64,000 bases of DNA, from assembly GCA_903870245.1 (NCBI GenBank), contig CAIQCB010000033.1:1-64000 (forward strand), written 5' to 3'. The notes below the pieces were generated by a model that worked only from the letters and a program-made list of their open reading frames with translations, was not told where the DNA came from and did not search any database. The position numbers were made by a program, and so were the translations under genes. Shown piece after piece: positions 44,580-53,408 of this stretch (position 1 is the first letter of the stretch; every line of letters starts with the position of its first letter). The DNA comes from an uncultured Methylocystaceae bacterium. GTDB lineage: Bacteria; Pseudomonadota; Alphaproteobacteria; Rhizobiales; Beijerinckiaceae.

Positions 44580-46385
44580 ATGACCGCCCATAAATTCGAA
44601 AATATCCGAAATTTCTCCATCGTCGCCCATATCGACCACGGCAAATCGACCCTCGCCGACCGGTTGATCCAGGAAACCGGAGCGCTGGCAGCCCGTGAAA
44701 TGGTCGAGCAGGTGCTCGACTCCATGGATATCGAGCGCGAGCGCGGCATCACGATCAAGGCCCAGACTGTTCGTCTGAGTTACCGGGCGAAAGATGGCAA
44801 GGACTATATTCTTAATTTGATGGACACCCCCGGCCATGTCGACTTTGCCTATGAGGTCTCCCGGTCGCTAAAGGCGTGCGAGGGTTCGCTGCTTGTGGTC
44901 GACGCCTCGCAGGGCGTCGAGGCCCAGACGCTCGCCAATGTCTATCAGGCCATTGACGCCGGTCACGAGATTGTGCCGGTGCTGAACAAGATTGATCTGC
45001 CCGCCGCCGAACCCGACCGGATCAAGGAGCAGATCGAGGAGGTGATTGGCCTCGACGCCTCCGAGGCGGTGCTGATTTCCGCCAAGACCGGCATTGGCAT
45101 TCCCGACGTGCTTGAGGCGATCGTCGCCAAATTGCCGCCGCCCTCGGGCGATGAAAAGGCGCCGCTGAAGGCGCTGCTGGTCGATAGCTGGTATGACGCC
45201 TATCTTGGCGTTGTTGTGTTGGTGCGGATCTTCGATGGCGCACTGAAAAAGGGCCAGAAAATCCAGATGATGGGCTCCGGCGCCCATTACGAGGTCGACA
45301 AGATCGGCGTCTTTCGTCCCAAGATGCAGGATGTCGTGGCGCTCGGTCCCGGCGAGGTCGGCTTTATCACCGCGCAGATCAAGCAGGTGGCCGACACCCG
45401 TGTCGGCGATACGATCACGGATGAGAAAAAGCCCTGCGATCAAGCCCTACCGGGCTTTAAGCCAGCGCAGCCTGTCGTTTTTTGCGGTTTGTTCCCTGTC
45501 GATGCTGCAGATTTTGAGGATTTGCGCGCCGCGATCGGCAAGCTGCGCCTCAACGACGCCAGTTTTTCCTATGAGATGGAAACCTCCGCCGCGCTGGGGT
45601 TTGGTTTCCGTTGCGGTTTTCTGGGCCTGTTGCACCTCGAAATCATTCAGGAACGCCTGCAACGTGAGTTCAATCTCGATCTGATCGCGACCGCGCCCTC
45701 CGTGGTCTACAAGATTCTGCTCACAAATGGTGAAGAGATTGAGTTGCATAACCCGGCCGACATGCCGGACGTGGTGAAGATCGAGGAGATCAAGGAGCCG
45801 TGGATACGCGCCACGATCCTGACCCCCGACGATTATCTCGGGTCGGTGCTGAAGCTTTGTCAGGATCGGCGCGGCGTTCAGGTCGATCTGAATTACGTCG
45901 GCAAACGCGCCATGGCGGTCTACGATCTGCCGCTCAACGAGGTGGTGTTCGATTTCTACGATCGCCTGAAATCGATCTCGAAAGGCTACGCCAGTTTCGA
46001 TTACGCGCTCACTGATTATCGGGTCGGCGATCTCGTCAAAATGAGTATTCTTGTCAACGCCGAACCGGTCGACGCGCTCTCAATGCTGGTGCATCGCACC
46101 CGCGCCGAGGGACGCGGCCGGCAAATGTGCGAGAAGCTCAAGGAACTGATCCCGCCGCATATGTTTCAGGTGCCGATTCAGGCGGCGCTCGGCGGCAAGA
46201 TCATTGCCCGCGAGACTGTTCGCGCCTTCCGTAAGGACGTTACCGCCAAATGTTACGGCGGCGACGTGACCCGCAAGCGCAAGCTGCTGGAGAAGCAGAA
46301 GGAAGGCAAGAAAAAGATGCGCCAGTTCGGCCGGGTAGAGATCCCTCAGGAAGCGTTTATTGCAGCTTTGAAGATGGAGGATTAG
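44580..46385 (+). CDS. lepA: Elongation factor 4 (LepA)
   Basis: A 601-residue translational GTPase of standard LepA length. It has G1 [14 protein letters not shown] near residue 17, G2 region [13 protein letters not shown]3 DTPGHVDF near 81, G4 NKIDLP near 136, and the LepA-specific C-terminal domain ending in [25 protein letters not shown]. It acts on the ribosome, aiding late 30S assembly and elongation under stress. Unlike EF-G it lacks domain IV. The gene is single here; a branched hairpin with a T run lies about 100 bases after its stop. Confidence 0.97.
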   Translation: MTAHKFENIRNFSIVAHIDHGKSTLADRLIQETGALAAREMVEQVLDSMDIERERGITIKAQTVRLSYRAKDGKDYILNLMDTPGHVDFAYEVSRSLKACEGSLLVVDASQGVEAQTLANVYQAIDAGHEIVPVLNKIDLPAAEPDRIKEQIEEVIGLDASEAVLISAKTGIGIPDVLEAIVAKLPPPSGDEKAPLKALLVDSWYDAYLGVVVLVRIFDGALKKGQKIQMMGSGAHYEVDKIGVFRPKMQDVVALGPGEVGFITAQIKQVADTRVGDTITDEKKPCDQALPGFKPAQPVVFCGLFPVDAADFEDLRAAIGKLRLNDASFSYEMETSAALGFGFRCGFLGLLHLEIIQERLQREFNLDLIATAPSVVYKILLTNGEEIELHNPADMPDVVKIEEIKEPWIRATILTPDDYLGSVLKLCQDRRGVQVDLNYVGKRAMAVYDLPLNEVVFDFYDRLKSISKGYASFDYALTDYRVGDLVKMSILVNAEPVDALSMLVHRTRAEGRGRQMCEKLKELIPPHMFQVPIQAALGGKIIARETVRAFRKDVTAKCYGGDVTRKRKLLEKQKEGKKKMRQFGRVEIPQEAFIAALKMED

Positions 46386-46485
46386 GGCTCAGCTATATTA
46401 TCGTCACCAAGACCAGCCTTATTTTTCAGTCTTAGCGAGTCACAAAATTCAGCCGTGCGCTGTTTATCAGGCGGGCAAGTGGCAT

Positions 46486-46525
46486 AAAGCCCCGGGGAGA
46501 GGCTTCCCTTCAGAGAGGCTTTTTT
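46486..46525 (+). terminator. Terminator-like branched hairpin after lepA
   Basis: AAAGCC (46486-46491) can pair with GGCTTT (46517-46522), followed by further T to 46525. The loop holds an inner GGGGA/TTCCC hairpin. It is 100 bases beyond the lepA stop, on the plus strand, and faces the convergent DMT gene end at 46565. Confidence 0.4.
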
Positions 46526-46564
46526 AATGTCGATGACGAGCCGACGAACGTCCCGGAGCGTTCG

Positions 46565-47479
46565 TCAGCCCCGCGCCAGAGCAATCAGCACTGCCCCAAT
46601 CAGCATGACTCCCACGCCGACAAGTCGGTCGCCTGTCTCCTCCTGCAAAAAGCGGCCGCTGGCGAGCACGGTGAACAATGCCGACAGACGTTTGATGGCG
46701 ATTACGTAGGGCGCAAACAAAACCGTGAGCGCCCACATCTGCACAGTATTGCCGATAGACATGGAGGCTCCGGCAAGAAAGGCATGGCGCAACGCGTAAG
46801 CCGTTACCGGCCGACGCGGCCCTGCGAGCCAGTAAATCAGGGAAAAAAGCGCGATACAGATTGTGACGCTGGCAATCCAGATCAATGGAGCTGACGCCCG
46901 CACGCCAAGCTTATCGACGTTTGCGCCTATGCTCCATAGTGCGGCGGTAGCGGTCATGGCGCGCGCGCCCGGATCGACGATGAAAAGCCTGAAATTCAGA
47001 CGCCGTCGGTCACTTGCGTGATTTGTCTTGCCGGCGTCGAGCAAGCCGACGCCGAGAACTGTGAAGATAACGCCCGCCATACCAAGCGGCGGTATTTGTT
47101 CTCCAAGCATGATCGGCGAGGTGATGAGCATTAGCACCGGCGTGAGCAACGTCAGCGGCGCGACAAGGGAGGCGTCGGCCAATCGGAAGGCGCGAAGATA
47201 AAAAAGATAGGCGAGAATATTGATCGCGCTGTCCCAGAAGAGCAGCGGCCAGAACCCCGGCTTGACCAGCTCTGGCCAGACTCGCGCCGGCGCGGCATAA
47301 AGTTCAGGATAAATAATGAGCGTAACCACACTCAGCACGATGGCGCTCAGTCCCCATTGGGCAAGCAGGATAGCCCGATCATCGGCTTCGCGCGTGGCGG
47401 CCTTGGAGCCAAGATCGGTCGCCGTCTGGCAGACTGCGGCGTTCAGGGCGGCCAGCAGGGCGAGGTAAGAAAGTTCCAT
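46565..47479 (-). CDS. EamA/DMT superfamily membrane transporter
   Basis: A 304-residue protein with about ten hydrophobic segments in two halves, each ending in an EamA-like motif (ASLVAPLTLLTPVLMLITSPIMLGEQIPPLGMAGVIFTVLGVGLL in the first, VLASGRFLQEETGDRLVGVGVMLIGAVLIAL in the second, each with the conserved Glu). DMT transporters move metabolites, amino acids or nucleotides; the substrate here is unknown. It lies 29 bases after the methyltransferase gene and is the last gene of a minus-strand run starting near 50.5 kb. Confidence 0.82.
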   Translation of the reverse strand: MELSYLALLAALNAAVCQTATDLGSKAATREADDRAILLAQWGLSAIVLSVVTLIIYPELYAAPARVWPELVKPGFWPLLFWDSAINILAYLFYLRAFRLADASLVAPLTLLTPVLMLITSPIMLGEQIPPLGMAGVIFTVLGVGLLDAGKTNHASDRRRLNFRLFIVDPGARAMTATAALWSIGANVDKLGVRASAPLIWIASVTICIALFSLIYWLAGPRRPVTAYALRHAFLAGASMSIGNTVQMWALTVLFAPYVIAIKRLSALFTVLASGRFLQEETGDRLVGVGVMLIGAVLIALARG

Positions 47480-47508
47480 ATCCTCTCAGCGCATCTCAGA
47501 CTGGCGCA

Positions 47509-48243
47509 TCAGGCGTCGAACGGCTTTGTGGCGCGAACAAGCGTATCGACACCCTCGCGGAAATCGACGCTGATATCGCTAAAGCCAATCTGGCGCAGCT
47601 GTTCAAGAGAGGGAGCGTAATACATGATGTTCCTTGGCGATTCATCGCTGATCAGATGCACGACCCAGTCCTCGAGCAGATCAAGCCGATCAATCTGCCG
47701 AAATAATTTGAACCAGCCGCGCACGATATTTTGTGTATCGGCAAGATGCGCGTCGCGGTCATCGTTGGCGTAGCGGTCGCCATTGATCAGCATGCCGCCC
47801 GGCCTGAGCGCTCGGTAGACTTCCTTGAGTGTCTGCGCCCGGTAGTCTTCGTCAAAATTGTGGATGGCGTAATTCGAGGCGACAAAATCGACGCTGGCGT
47901 CGGGCATGGATTGCAGCGCCCTGAGCGCATCCTCCCCGAAGAGGACGAGGCGCCCGGTCTTGATGTCGTTGGCGAGATTGACGCGCGCCTGGTCAAGCAT
48001 TTGCGGCGCGCTATCCACTGCGGTCAGTTTGAGATCGCTGCGGGCTGCCAGCAAGCCAAGAGTGCAAATTCCCGTGCCACAGCCGATTTCAAAGCCGTCA
48101 AGGGGCCGCTCCGGTCGCCAGGCGCCGATAAATTCACCAATACGTCGCGCCAGCGTCGCTGCATTGGGGCACATCAGCCGCAGCAGATCATACTCTCCCG
48201 AAATCGGGCCGGTGAAGAGATTTTCCTGAAAGGTCTCAGACAT
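47509..48243 (-). CDS. Class I SAM-dependent methyltransferase
   Basis: About 244 residues from the ATG at 48243 (MSETFQENLF); another ATG at 48258 would add five residues. Motif I is GFEIGCGTGICTLGLLA near residue 50, motif post-I is LTAVDSAPQMLDQA, motif II/III is VDFVASNYAIHNFDED and LKEVYRALRPGGMLINGD. The C-terminus (SLEQLRQIGFSDISVDFREG) is also typical of the family. The substrate is unknown. It lies between an enoyl-CoA hydratase gene and a DMT transporter gene on the same strand with short gaps, suggesting joint transcription, though no pathway is evident. Confidence 0.85.
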   Translation of the reverse strand: MSETFQENLFTGPISGEYDLLRLMCPNAATLARRIGEFIGAWRPERPLDGFEIGCGTGICTLGLLAARSDLKLTAVDSAPQMLDQARVNLANDIKTGRLVLFGEDALRALQSMPDASVDFVASNYAIHNFDEDYRAQTLKEVYRALRPGGMLINGDRYANDDRDAHLADTQNIVRGWFKLFRQIDRLDLLEDWVVHLISDESPRNIMYYAPSLEQLRQIGFSDISVDFREGVDTLVRATKPFDA

Positions 48244-48282
48244 CAGACGGGCTTTCATCAATTCGGTCTATCGCATTGGGAG

Positions 48283-49083
48283 CTATTTTTCTGGCCAGGC
48301 GGGCGGTCTTTTTTCCAGAAAAGCGGCAATACCTTCGCGGGCGTCGTCGATCATCATGTTTTCGACCATAACGGCGCAGGAGTGGTCATAGGCTGCGGCG
48401 AGGGGAATGTCGATCTGTCGGTAAAAGGTCTCCTTGCCGATAACAAGCGCGTGGGGGGATTTGGCGGCGATGCGCTGCGCCAGAGCCCGGGCCGACGGAC
48501 GCGCGCCCTCCGGCGCGATCTGGTTGACGAGTCCAAATCTCAGAGCGTCTTCGACGCAGTAAACATCGCCGGTTAGCAACATTTCCATGGCGTGTTTTCT
48601 GCCTATGTTGCGCGCCAGCGCCACCGATGGCGTCGAACAGAAAAGCCCAATGTTGACGCCCGGCGTGCAGAAGCGCGCCTGTGGTCCGGCGATCGCCAGA
48701 TCGCAGGTGGCGACAAGTTGACAGCCGGCCGCCGTGGCCATTCCGTCAATGGCGGCGATCACCGGTTGCGGCGCGCCTAGGATAAGACGCATCAGCTTGG
48801 TGCAGGCGCTCATTGTTTGCTCGTAAAAAGCGCGGCCGCCGTCCTCATCGTCTCTGTGCGCCGTCAACTCCCGCAAATCGTGGCCAGCGCAAAAAGCTGG
48901 CCCTTCCGCTTGCAGGACGATGACATGAATATCGCGGCGTTCGGAAAGCAGCCCTAACATTTCTGTGAGCCTGTCAATCATCGCCAGAGATAGCGCGTTT
49001 CGGGAGCGCTCGTTGACAAGTGTAATCGTCGCAACGTTGTCGAGAGCCTCGCAGATTGCGAGCGGCATTGCGCTCTGGGTCAT
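48283..49083 (-). CDS. Enoyl-CoA hydratase/isomerase family protein
   Basis: 266 residues from the ATG at 49083, with AAGG eight bases upstream; a TTG two codons earlier is less likely. Crotonase-fold motifs: AEGPAFCAGHDLREL near 60, whose backbone forms an oxyanion hole; GMATAAGCQLVATCDLAIAG near 112 for the second oxyanion site; and FLEKRPPAW at the end. The usual catalytic Glu positions are not clear: GLFCSTPSVALAR lies where the second acid residue is expected. It resembles the ECHDC3-type subgroup. The substrate is unknown. Confidence 0.82.
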   Translation of the reverse strand: MTQSAMPLAICEALDNVATITLVNERSRNALSLAMIDRLTEMLGLLSERRDIHVIVLQAEGPAFCAGHDLRELTAHRDDEDGGRAFYEQTMSACTKLMRLILGAPQPVIAAIDGMATAAGCQLVATCDLAIAGPQARFCTPGVNIGLFCSTPSVALARNIGRKHAMEMLLTGDVYCVEDALRFGLVNQIAPEGARPSARALAQRIAAKSPHALVIGKETFYRQIDIPLAAAYDHSCAVMVENMMIDDAREGIAAFLEKRPPAWPEK

Positions 49084-49104
49084 TTTCAAGCCTTGGTTAC
49101 TGCG

Positions 49105-49809
49105 CTAGTGGCCAGGTCTGTTTCGACCGTAGAGCCGGCGCGTCCAGCTCTCCGTTTTACCGCTACTCAGGCGTCGGCGCGCGAGATCACGCCAGTTTTG
49201 CGTTAATTCGAGGATATCGGTCATTTCGGTTAACGCGTCATGGTTCTTTACATCATGATAAAGCACTTGGTTAAGACGCGAGAGCGTCCAGTCGGGGCGC
49301 GGCCGTTCAATAAGCGCCAAGACATCTCCTTCCTTAGCCACGCCGGGCTCCAGAACACGATAATACCAGCCAGCGCGTCCGCTTTGCTGCACGCGCAGGG
49401 CCATATCTGTCAGATTGAAACGCAGGTTTAGCGTGAGACAAGGCTGACGACCCTGACTGACCTGTAAAAGCGACGCACCGAAACGAACGATGTCTCCAAT
49501 GCAGATCGTCTCCTCGGTCCAGCCGAGGGTTGAGAGATTTTCCCCAAAAGCGCCCGGCGCCTGGAGCAGGGGATGGGGACCGATTTCTTGTCGCCAGGCG
49601 GGATAGTGGTCGAAAGCGTAGTGATGCAGCGCCTTTTCCTGACCGCCGTGATGTGTTCGATTGGCTTGTGCATCGTTGGAAAGGCCATGAACGCCGATGC
49701 CCCAGGGGCCGCCGACGGGTCGCTTGTCAATTGCGCTGGCCCTTCCGTTTTCGCCGAGTGGGGTAATGCGGCCAGCTAGCACGAGCGGCTGAACATTTTC
49801 AGGTATCAT
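49105..49809 (-). CDS. MOSC domain protein (YiiM-like)
   Basis: A 234-residue protein. The MOSC domain (about 15-170) has KRPVGGPWGIGVHGLSNDAQANRTHHGGQEKALHHYAFDHYP, then GAFGENLSTLGWTEETICIGD and the conserved Cys in SQGRQPCLTLNLR. A C-terminal three-helix extension (LSRLNQVLYHDVKNHDALTEMTDI) marks the YiiM type. YiiM of E. coli uses molybdenum cofactor to reduce N-hydroxylated base analogues. Its ATG overlaps the last codons of the damaged redoxin gene. Confidence 0.85.
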   Translation of the reverse strand: MIPENVQPLVLAGRITPLGENGRASAIDKRPVGGPWGIGVHGLSNDAQANRTHHGGQEKALHHYAFDHYPAWRQEIGPHPLLQAPGAFGENLSTLGWTEETICIGDIVRFGASLLQVSQGRQPCLTLNLRFNLTDMALRVQQSGRAGWYYRVLEPGVAKEGDVLALIERPRPDWTLSRLNQVLYHDVKNHDALTEMTDILELTQNWRDLARRRLSSGKTESWTRRLYGRNRPGH

Positions 49810-50290
49810 GCCATTTCCGGCGCCTTTTTCGCCAGGAGAGATCCGAGAATAGCGCCCAAAGCCATGTCTTCCTCCTGTCCGAACCCATGATGGCGAGTGG
49901 AGCTGTCGCGACCGTGAAGGATTACCTTTGTCGCCCCACGAATTTGATATCTACACGATGTGACGGGAATTGGATCGTCATGGCCGGTCTGATCGATGCT
50001 GATTGGAAAGGTCAGCGGATATTCTTCTTTGAAGGCTTCGAGAGAAACGGGCGTCATCGCCCTATGATGCTCGAACACTTTGCGCAGTTCAATAACGGTG
50101 AGATCAGAGTTGTGTAAGAGCATGTTCGCACGCAGGAGCTGTAGTGTTCCACGCGAGACACAACCATGAAAGGGTAACTGAAACGAGCGGAGCAGAACAA
50201 CCAGCCCGTGTAACTTTTTGAGGTGAGAGTTTCAGGGACGTTGAACCCCTTCGAGACGGCAAGTTCCTGCGTCAGCACGATCCCGCCCAA
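49806..50290 (-). pseudogene. Redoxin/TlpA-like gene broken by a one-base frameshift
   Basis: The C-terminal frame (to the stop at 49806) includes DLTVIELRKVFEHHRAMTPVSLEAF and GAILGSLLAKK, as in redoxin/AhpC-TSA-like proteins. In the same frame upstream lies LRSFQLPFHGCVSRGTLQLLR, matching the family's FQMLCPGC(V/A) region, then a stop. The N-terminal part (GFNVPETLTSK) is in another frame, beginning near 50290. One extra A in the run opposite T5 at 50216-50220 joins the frames into one about 160-residue protein. The CxxC is also altered to F-H-G-C, so the first Cys is lost. A sequencing slip at the homopolymer is possible. Confidence 0.65.
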
Positions 50291-50542
50291 TTACTGGAAA
50301 TCCTCTTCACGCAACAGGCTTCGGGGCTCAGGACCTGAAAACTCCCTGCGGCACCTGGCGCTGAGTTGCGAGATATTCGACTCAAGACAATCCTCGATTT
50401 CCGAAATGAAGGGAATTTCGTCTGCACATAATCTAAAGACATCATCCATACAGGCGGACTGTGGAGTATTCAGAGCGAAAACCGGCGACGTTGCGCAGAA
50501 AAACATAATGCAAATTACAACAACATAAATCCTATTACTCAT
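50291..50542 (-). CDS. Small exported Cys-rich-repeat protein
   Basis: An 83-residue protein with a signal peptide (about 1-23, VVVICIMFFCATSPVFA) and a mature part with the pattern C-x-x-D-x-x-R-x-C ... I-x-D-C-L-x-x-N ... LS-x-x-C-R-R-x-F, as in one GLG1-type cysteine-rich repeat found in small secreted bacterial proteins. Four Cys probably make two disulfides in the periplasm. The function is unknown. It ends directly next to the start of the damaged redoxin gene. Confidence 0.6.
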   Translation of the reverse strand: MSNRIYVVVICIMFFCATSPVFALNTPQSACMDDVFRLCADEIPFISEIEDCLESNISQLSARCRREFSGPEPRSLLREEDFQ

Positions 50543-50806
50543 GAACTGTCGTCTCCGCTTCGCGGCCGTTTCCTGAAGCCTCGAATTTATGCTTCAAGTC
50601 CGGAGAGGTCCAGACGAAAATCCTGATTAGGGACAATACCGCAGTCTTTTTGGCGATTTTTGTTTTTAGCCTTCGCGTCAGGCATGTTTTAAGGAACGTA
50701 TTTATGTGGCGCTGGCTTGGGAAGTCGTGTAATCGCCATAATTAACCTGTGACTTTGGGTAGGTTGTTACCTGGCGTTCCTGCGCCGAGCTGATGAGTCC
50801 TGCGAC

Positions 50807-51130
50807 ATGGATTTTTTAAGAAGAGTTCATTTTCTGGCAGTTGTAGCGGGGGGGTGCTGCGCTTTGTCCGCTTGTGCTCTGTCCCAGGGGGGCGGCAACG
50901 GTGGCCGCGCTATTGGCGAGGATCAGGCTCAGCAGCATTGCCTGCTCTATCGGAAATTCGCCGTGATCACTAACCGGGAAGGCAATGACGAACTCGGACG
51001 TGAAATCGTCGATTTCAAATGTGAGCCTTTACCAAAAAATATCCCGCAGTTGAACAGCGGTTTTTATGCCCCCGATAATGCCTGGTTTTTGGAAAGGAAA
51101 CACGACAACGACTGGCCTGTAGAACGGTAG
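50807..51130 (+). CDS. Putative small lipoprotein
   Basis: A 107-residue protein with a lipoprotein signal: hydrophobic residues about 7-21 (VHFLAVVAGGCCALSAC), where LSAC at 20-23 is a lipobox. The mature part has EDQAQQHCLLYRKF, FKCEPLP and an acidic, aromatic C-terminus (YAPDNAWFLERKHDNDWPVER). No family is recognised. The 264 bases before it, towards the divergent 50542 gene, hold no other gene. Confidence 0.45.
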   Translation: MDFLRRVHFLAVVAGGCCALSACALSQGGGNGGRAIGEDQAQQHCLLYRKFAVITNREGNDELGREIVDFKCEPLPKNIPQLNSGFYAPDNAWFLERKHDNDWPVER

Positions 51131-51159
51131 AAACCCTAACGCACTGCTTGAGCCAAATG

Positions 51160-51306
51160 CTACTTGATCGGTATTTGACCCGCCGGAACAATGTGATCCA
51201 GATGCACACGCGCCAAGGGCTGCGATATCATGAGCATCGCCGCGCCCATCATAACAGTCGCCAGCAAACAATAAATAAATGCGTCGATGATTGGCGTTCT
51301 TATCAT
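51160..51306 (-). CDS. Possible 48-aa single-helix membrane protein
   Basis: From the ATG at 51306 the frame encodes MIRTPIIDAFIYCLLATVMMG and a short polar tail (QPLARVHLDHIVPAGQIPIK), one transmembrane helix. A GGGGA-like site lies ten bases upstream. The frame extends further upstream without a good start. No family is recognised; treat as tentative. Confidence 0.3.
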   Translation of the reverse strand: MIRTPIIDAFIYCLLATVMMGAAMLMISQPLARVHLDHIVPAGQIPIK

Positions 51307-51433
51307 GCTGTTTCCCCGCTCTTCGCCAGATAGCAGGCAAACTCTCTTCAAAGACAATAAGCGTCAGTGTCGCACTCGGGCCGGACATCGGCGGCATATT
51401 GTCGCCACAAGACCCGGAAAATGAAATCTAAGG

Positions 51434-52039
51434 CTACCTTCTGACCTTTATCAACGTTTCAGCTGGCTCAATGTCCAGAAACTCGCCGTCTCTCGCCGGA
51501 AAGAAGCCCATCCGTCTAAGCGAGGCGTCAACCAAAGCGGATTGCTGACGATAGCTTTCCATCTGATCGATGATTGTATCAAGCAGAAGCTTTCCGAGCT
51601 TGTCGGGGTTTCCCGCTCGATCCCGGCGTTTCAAGTGCCTTTCAATCGCGTCCCAAGCTTCCTCATAGGCCGCGAAAATTATTTGTGACTGAATCGGCGA
51701 GCAGTCTCTGGTCTCCGCGATCAGGTATTGAAGCATAGTCATTGTCACGCTCCCGCGTCGCAACGCGCCATTCCTCAGTCTGAGCAAAGCTTGAAATTGT
51801 GGTTTATTTTTGTGTGGCTTTGGTTGACCACCGCTCATAAGCTCAGCCTCCCGGGGCAGGTGCGTCACAAGGGAAAGCCCAAGTCCACGGGTCTGATCGT
51901 ATAAAATATTGAAATCATGAAGTATTCGCCTGAAAAGAGGACGTCCTTGATCACTGTTTGTCGCAATATTGTTTTGCTGGTGCGACAGATAATTTCGATA
52001 GGTCTCCGATCTTGAGCGGATATTTTTATTTAAGATCAC
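51434..52039 (-). CDS. Hypothetical helical protein
   Basis: A 201-residue, GTG-started protein without a signal peptide, mostly helical and Arg/Lys/Gln-rich (QSQIIFAAYEEAWDAIERHLKRR, KLGKLLLDTIIDQMESYRQQSALVDASLRRMGFFPA). No family is recognised. It may be a cytoplasmic or regulatory protein. It lies alone before a long gene-poor stretch. Confidence 0.45.
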   Translation of the reverse strand: MILNKNIRSRSETYRNYLSHQQNNIATNSDQGRPLFRRILHDFNILYDQTRGLGLSLVTHLPREAELMSGGQPKPHKNKPQFQALLRLRNGALRRGSVTMTMLQYLIAETRDCSPIQSQIIFAAYEEAWDAIERHLKRRDRAGNPDKLGKLLLDTIIDQMESYRQQSALVDASLRRMGFFPARDGEFLDIEPAETLIKVRR

Positions 52040-53037
52040 GACATGGACTTCCGGGCCGTGAGGTGAAGTTATGGCGATATCGGGACATGCGGGGTGAGGA
52101 ACGAATTACAAATTTCAATCCGGCTTTCTGTATTTGGGATTTCTGCGAGCCCTGTCGCCTTGTAAAAAAGCCGCAGAAATCCATGGCGGGAGAACAATTC
52201 TCGCTATGAAAATTATCAGCAGAAAGTGATATTTGATTTGATCAAGAGCCTTTTGTTCTCCAACCAATTCATGTGATTTTGGTTGAGGAACCCCGGAGCC
52301 GGTCTCCACGCTTGATGCGACGATGAACTCGGCGCTGGATTCAAGTTAAGTTGTCGGAATCCGGGTGTCGCTTTTGAAAGCTTCCAAGCGACTGTCCAAG
52401 AAAACGTAAAATTTACGCGACCGTTCAGAAAATTTTTGCGTTACCCGGGCGGTTGGAGACGTTCATCGGGCATCCTGAGTTCGGCTAGAGCTTTTATAGC
52501 CGCGGCCGCCGATGAGATAAGTTTTCACAGGAAGACGATGTTTTGCTTGCCTGAAAGATTTTTGAGCCTGAAATGACTTTATGCACGTATCCGTGAGTGT
52601 GAGGAGTCTCTGCGATCAATGTCGGGTTTTTCAGGTATCATCTCCGGAATCGCAAATGTTTGATGAAGTTCTGGCGTCGTCAGGAATGGGGAATTCTTGT
52701 ATCCGATACGCCGGAGTGGATAACCTGCCCATCATGTGCCGACCGTTCCCGGCCAGATCAGCGGACTTGGTTCGCCGGCGGGGAAGCATGCATGCCCGGT
52801 CAGAAGATTTCAGGTTTATTCCCCTGTGTGTTCTACATAGCTTGCTAAAATGCAATAAGAGCAGGTGTAGAACCAACGTTCAGAGACGATCCCTGATCTC
52901 GCAATCCCGACTGCAATATTACCTTGCTTATTAACATAATGACCTTTTTGCCGTCATCGTCGTTTTTTGGTCTCCTTGCCCTTATGCCTGAGTATAGCCC
53001 TTGCTTTTTCGAGAATAGCTATCTCCTGCGTCTGGGC
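52040..53037. other. 1-kb stretch without a supported gene
   Basis: Several short frames are open (for example 52581-52934 plus, Cys-rich) but none has codon bias like the neighbours, a good start or a family resemblance. Composition changes along it, with AT-rich patches near 52200-52280 and 52390-52440. It may hold decayed genes or non-coding RNA; nothing specific is recognised. Confidence 0.45.
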
Positions 53038-53262
53038 ATGGATGTCTCTTGTCTGAACAAAGCCCCGCTACGTAAACTCCTGAGCGGCATTGAGGACGAT
53101 ACCAATATGCTGATCGACGGCTCCAGGGCCGATTATACCGAGATACAAATCATCGAAGATTTTGAGAATTTTCAGATAGCCGTGACCGATCACGATATTC
53201 GGGTCGAATTCAAAAATCTCAGAGGGCGGCCTGCAGAGCCGGGCTCGCGTCGCCCTCCATGA
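53038..53262 (+). CDS. Possible small acidic protein upstream of ftsY
   Basis: From the ATG at 53038 the frame encodes about 74 residues: MDVSCLNKAPLRKLLSG, then an acidic middle (DDTNMLIDGSRADYTEIQIIEDFENFQIAV) that reads like alternating beta strands, ending with a basic Arg/Pro tail. The upstream open part is hydrophobic and may be spurious. No family is recognised. It is tentative. Confidence 0.3.
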   Translation: MDVSCLNKAPLRKLLSGIEDDTNMLIDGSRADYTEIQIIEDFENFQIAVTDHDIRVEFKNLRGRPAEPGSRRPP

Positions 53263-53408
53263 GCCCTCGTCTGATTTTTCCCTGAAACAAGACAACATCG
53301 CTCTCCCGTGACTTGCGGAGCCGGCCAGTCTTGCCAATGTTCATGCGGGGATAGCGGCTGGCCCTTTTTCCCCGGCTGGGGTAGTCATGACTGTCGCACG
53401 GGGGAGCT

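Noticed and set aside
52660-52848. Short Cys-rich frame resembling a zinc ribbon
   Set aside because: The CPSC spacing has no second pair at a fitting distance and the codon use does not match neighbours; treated as chance.
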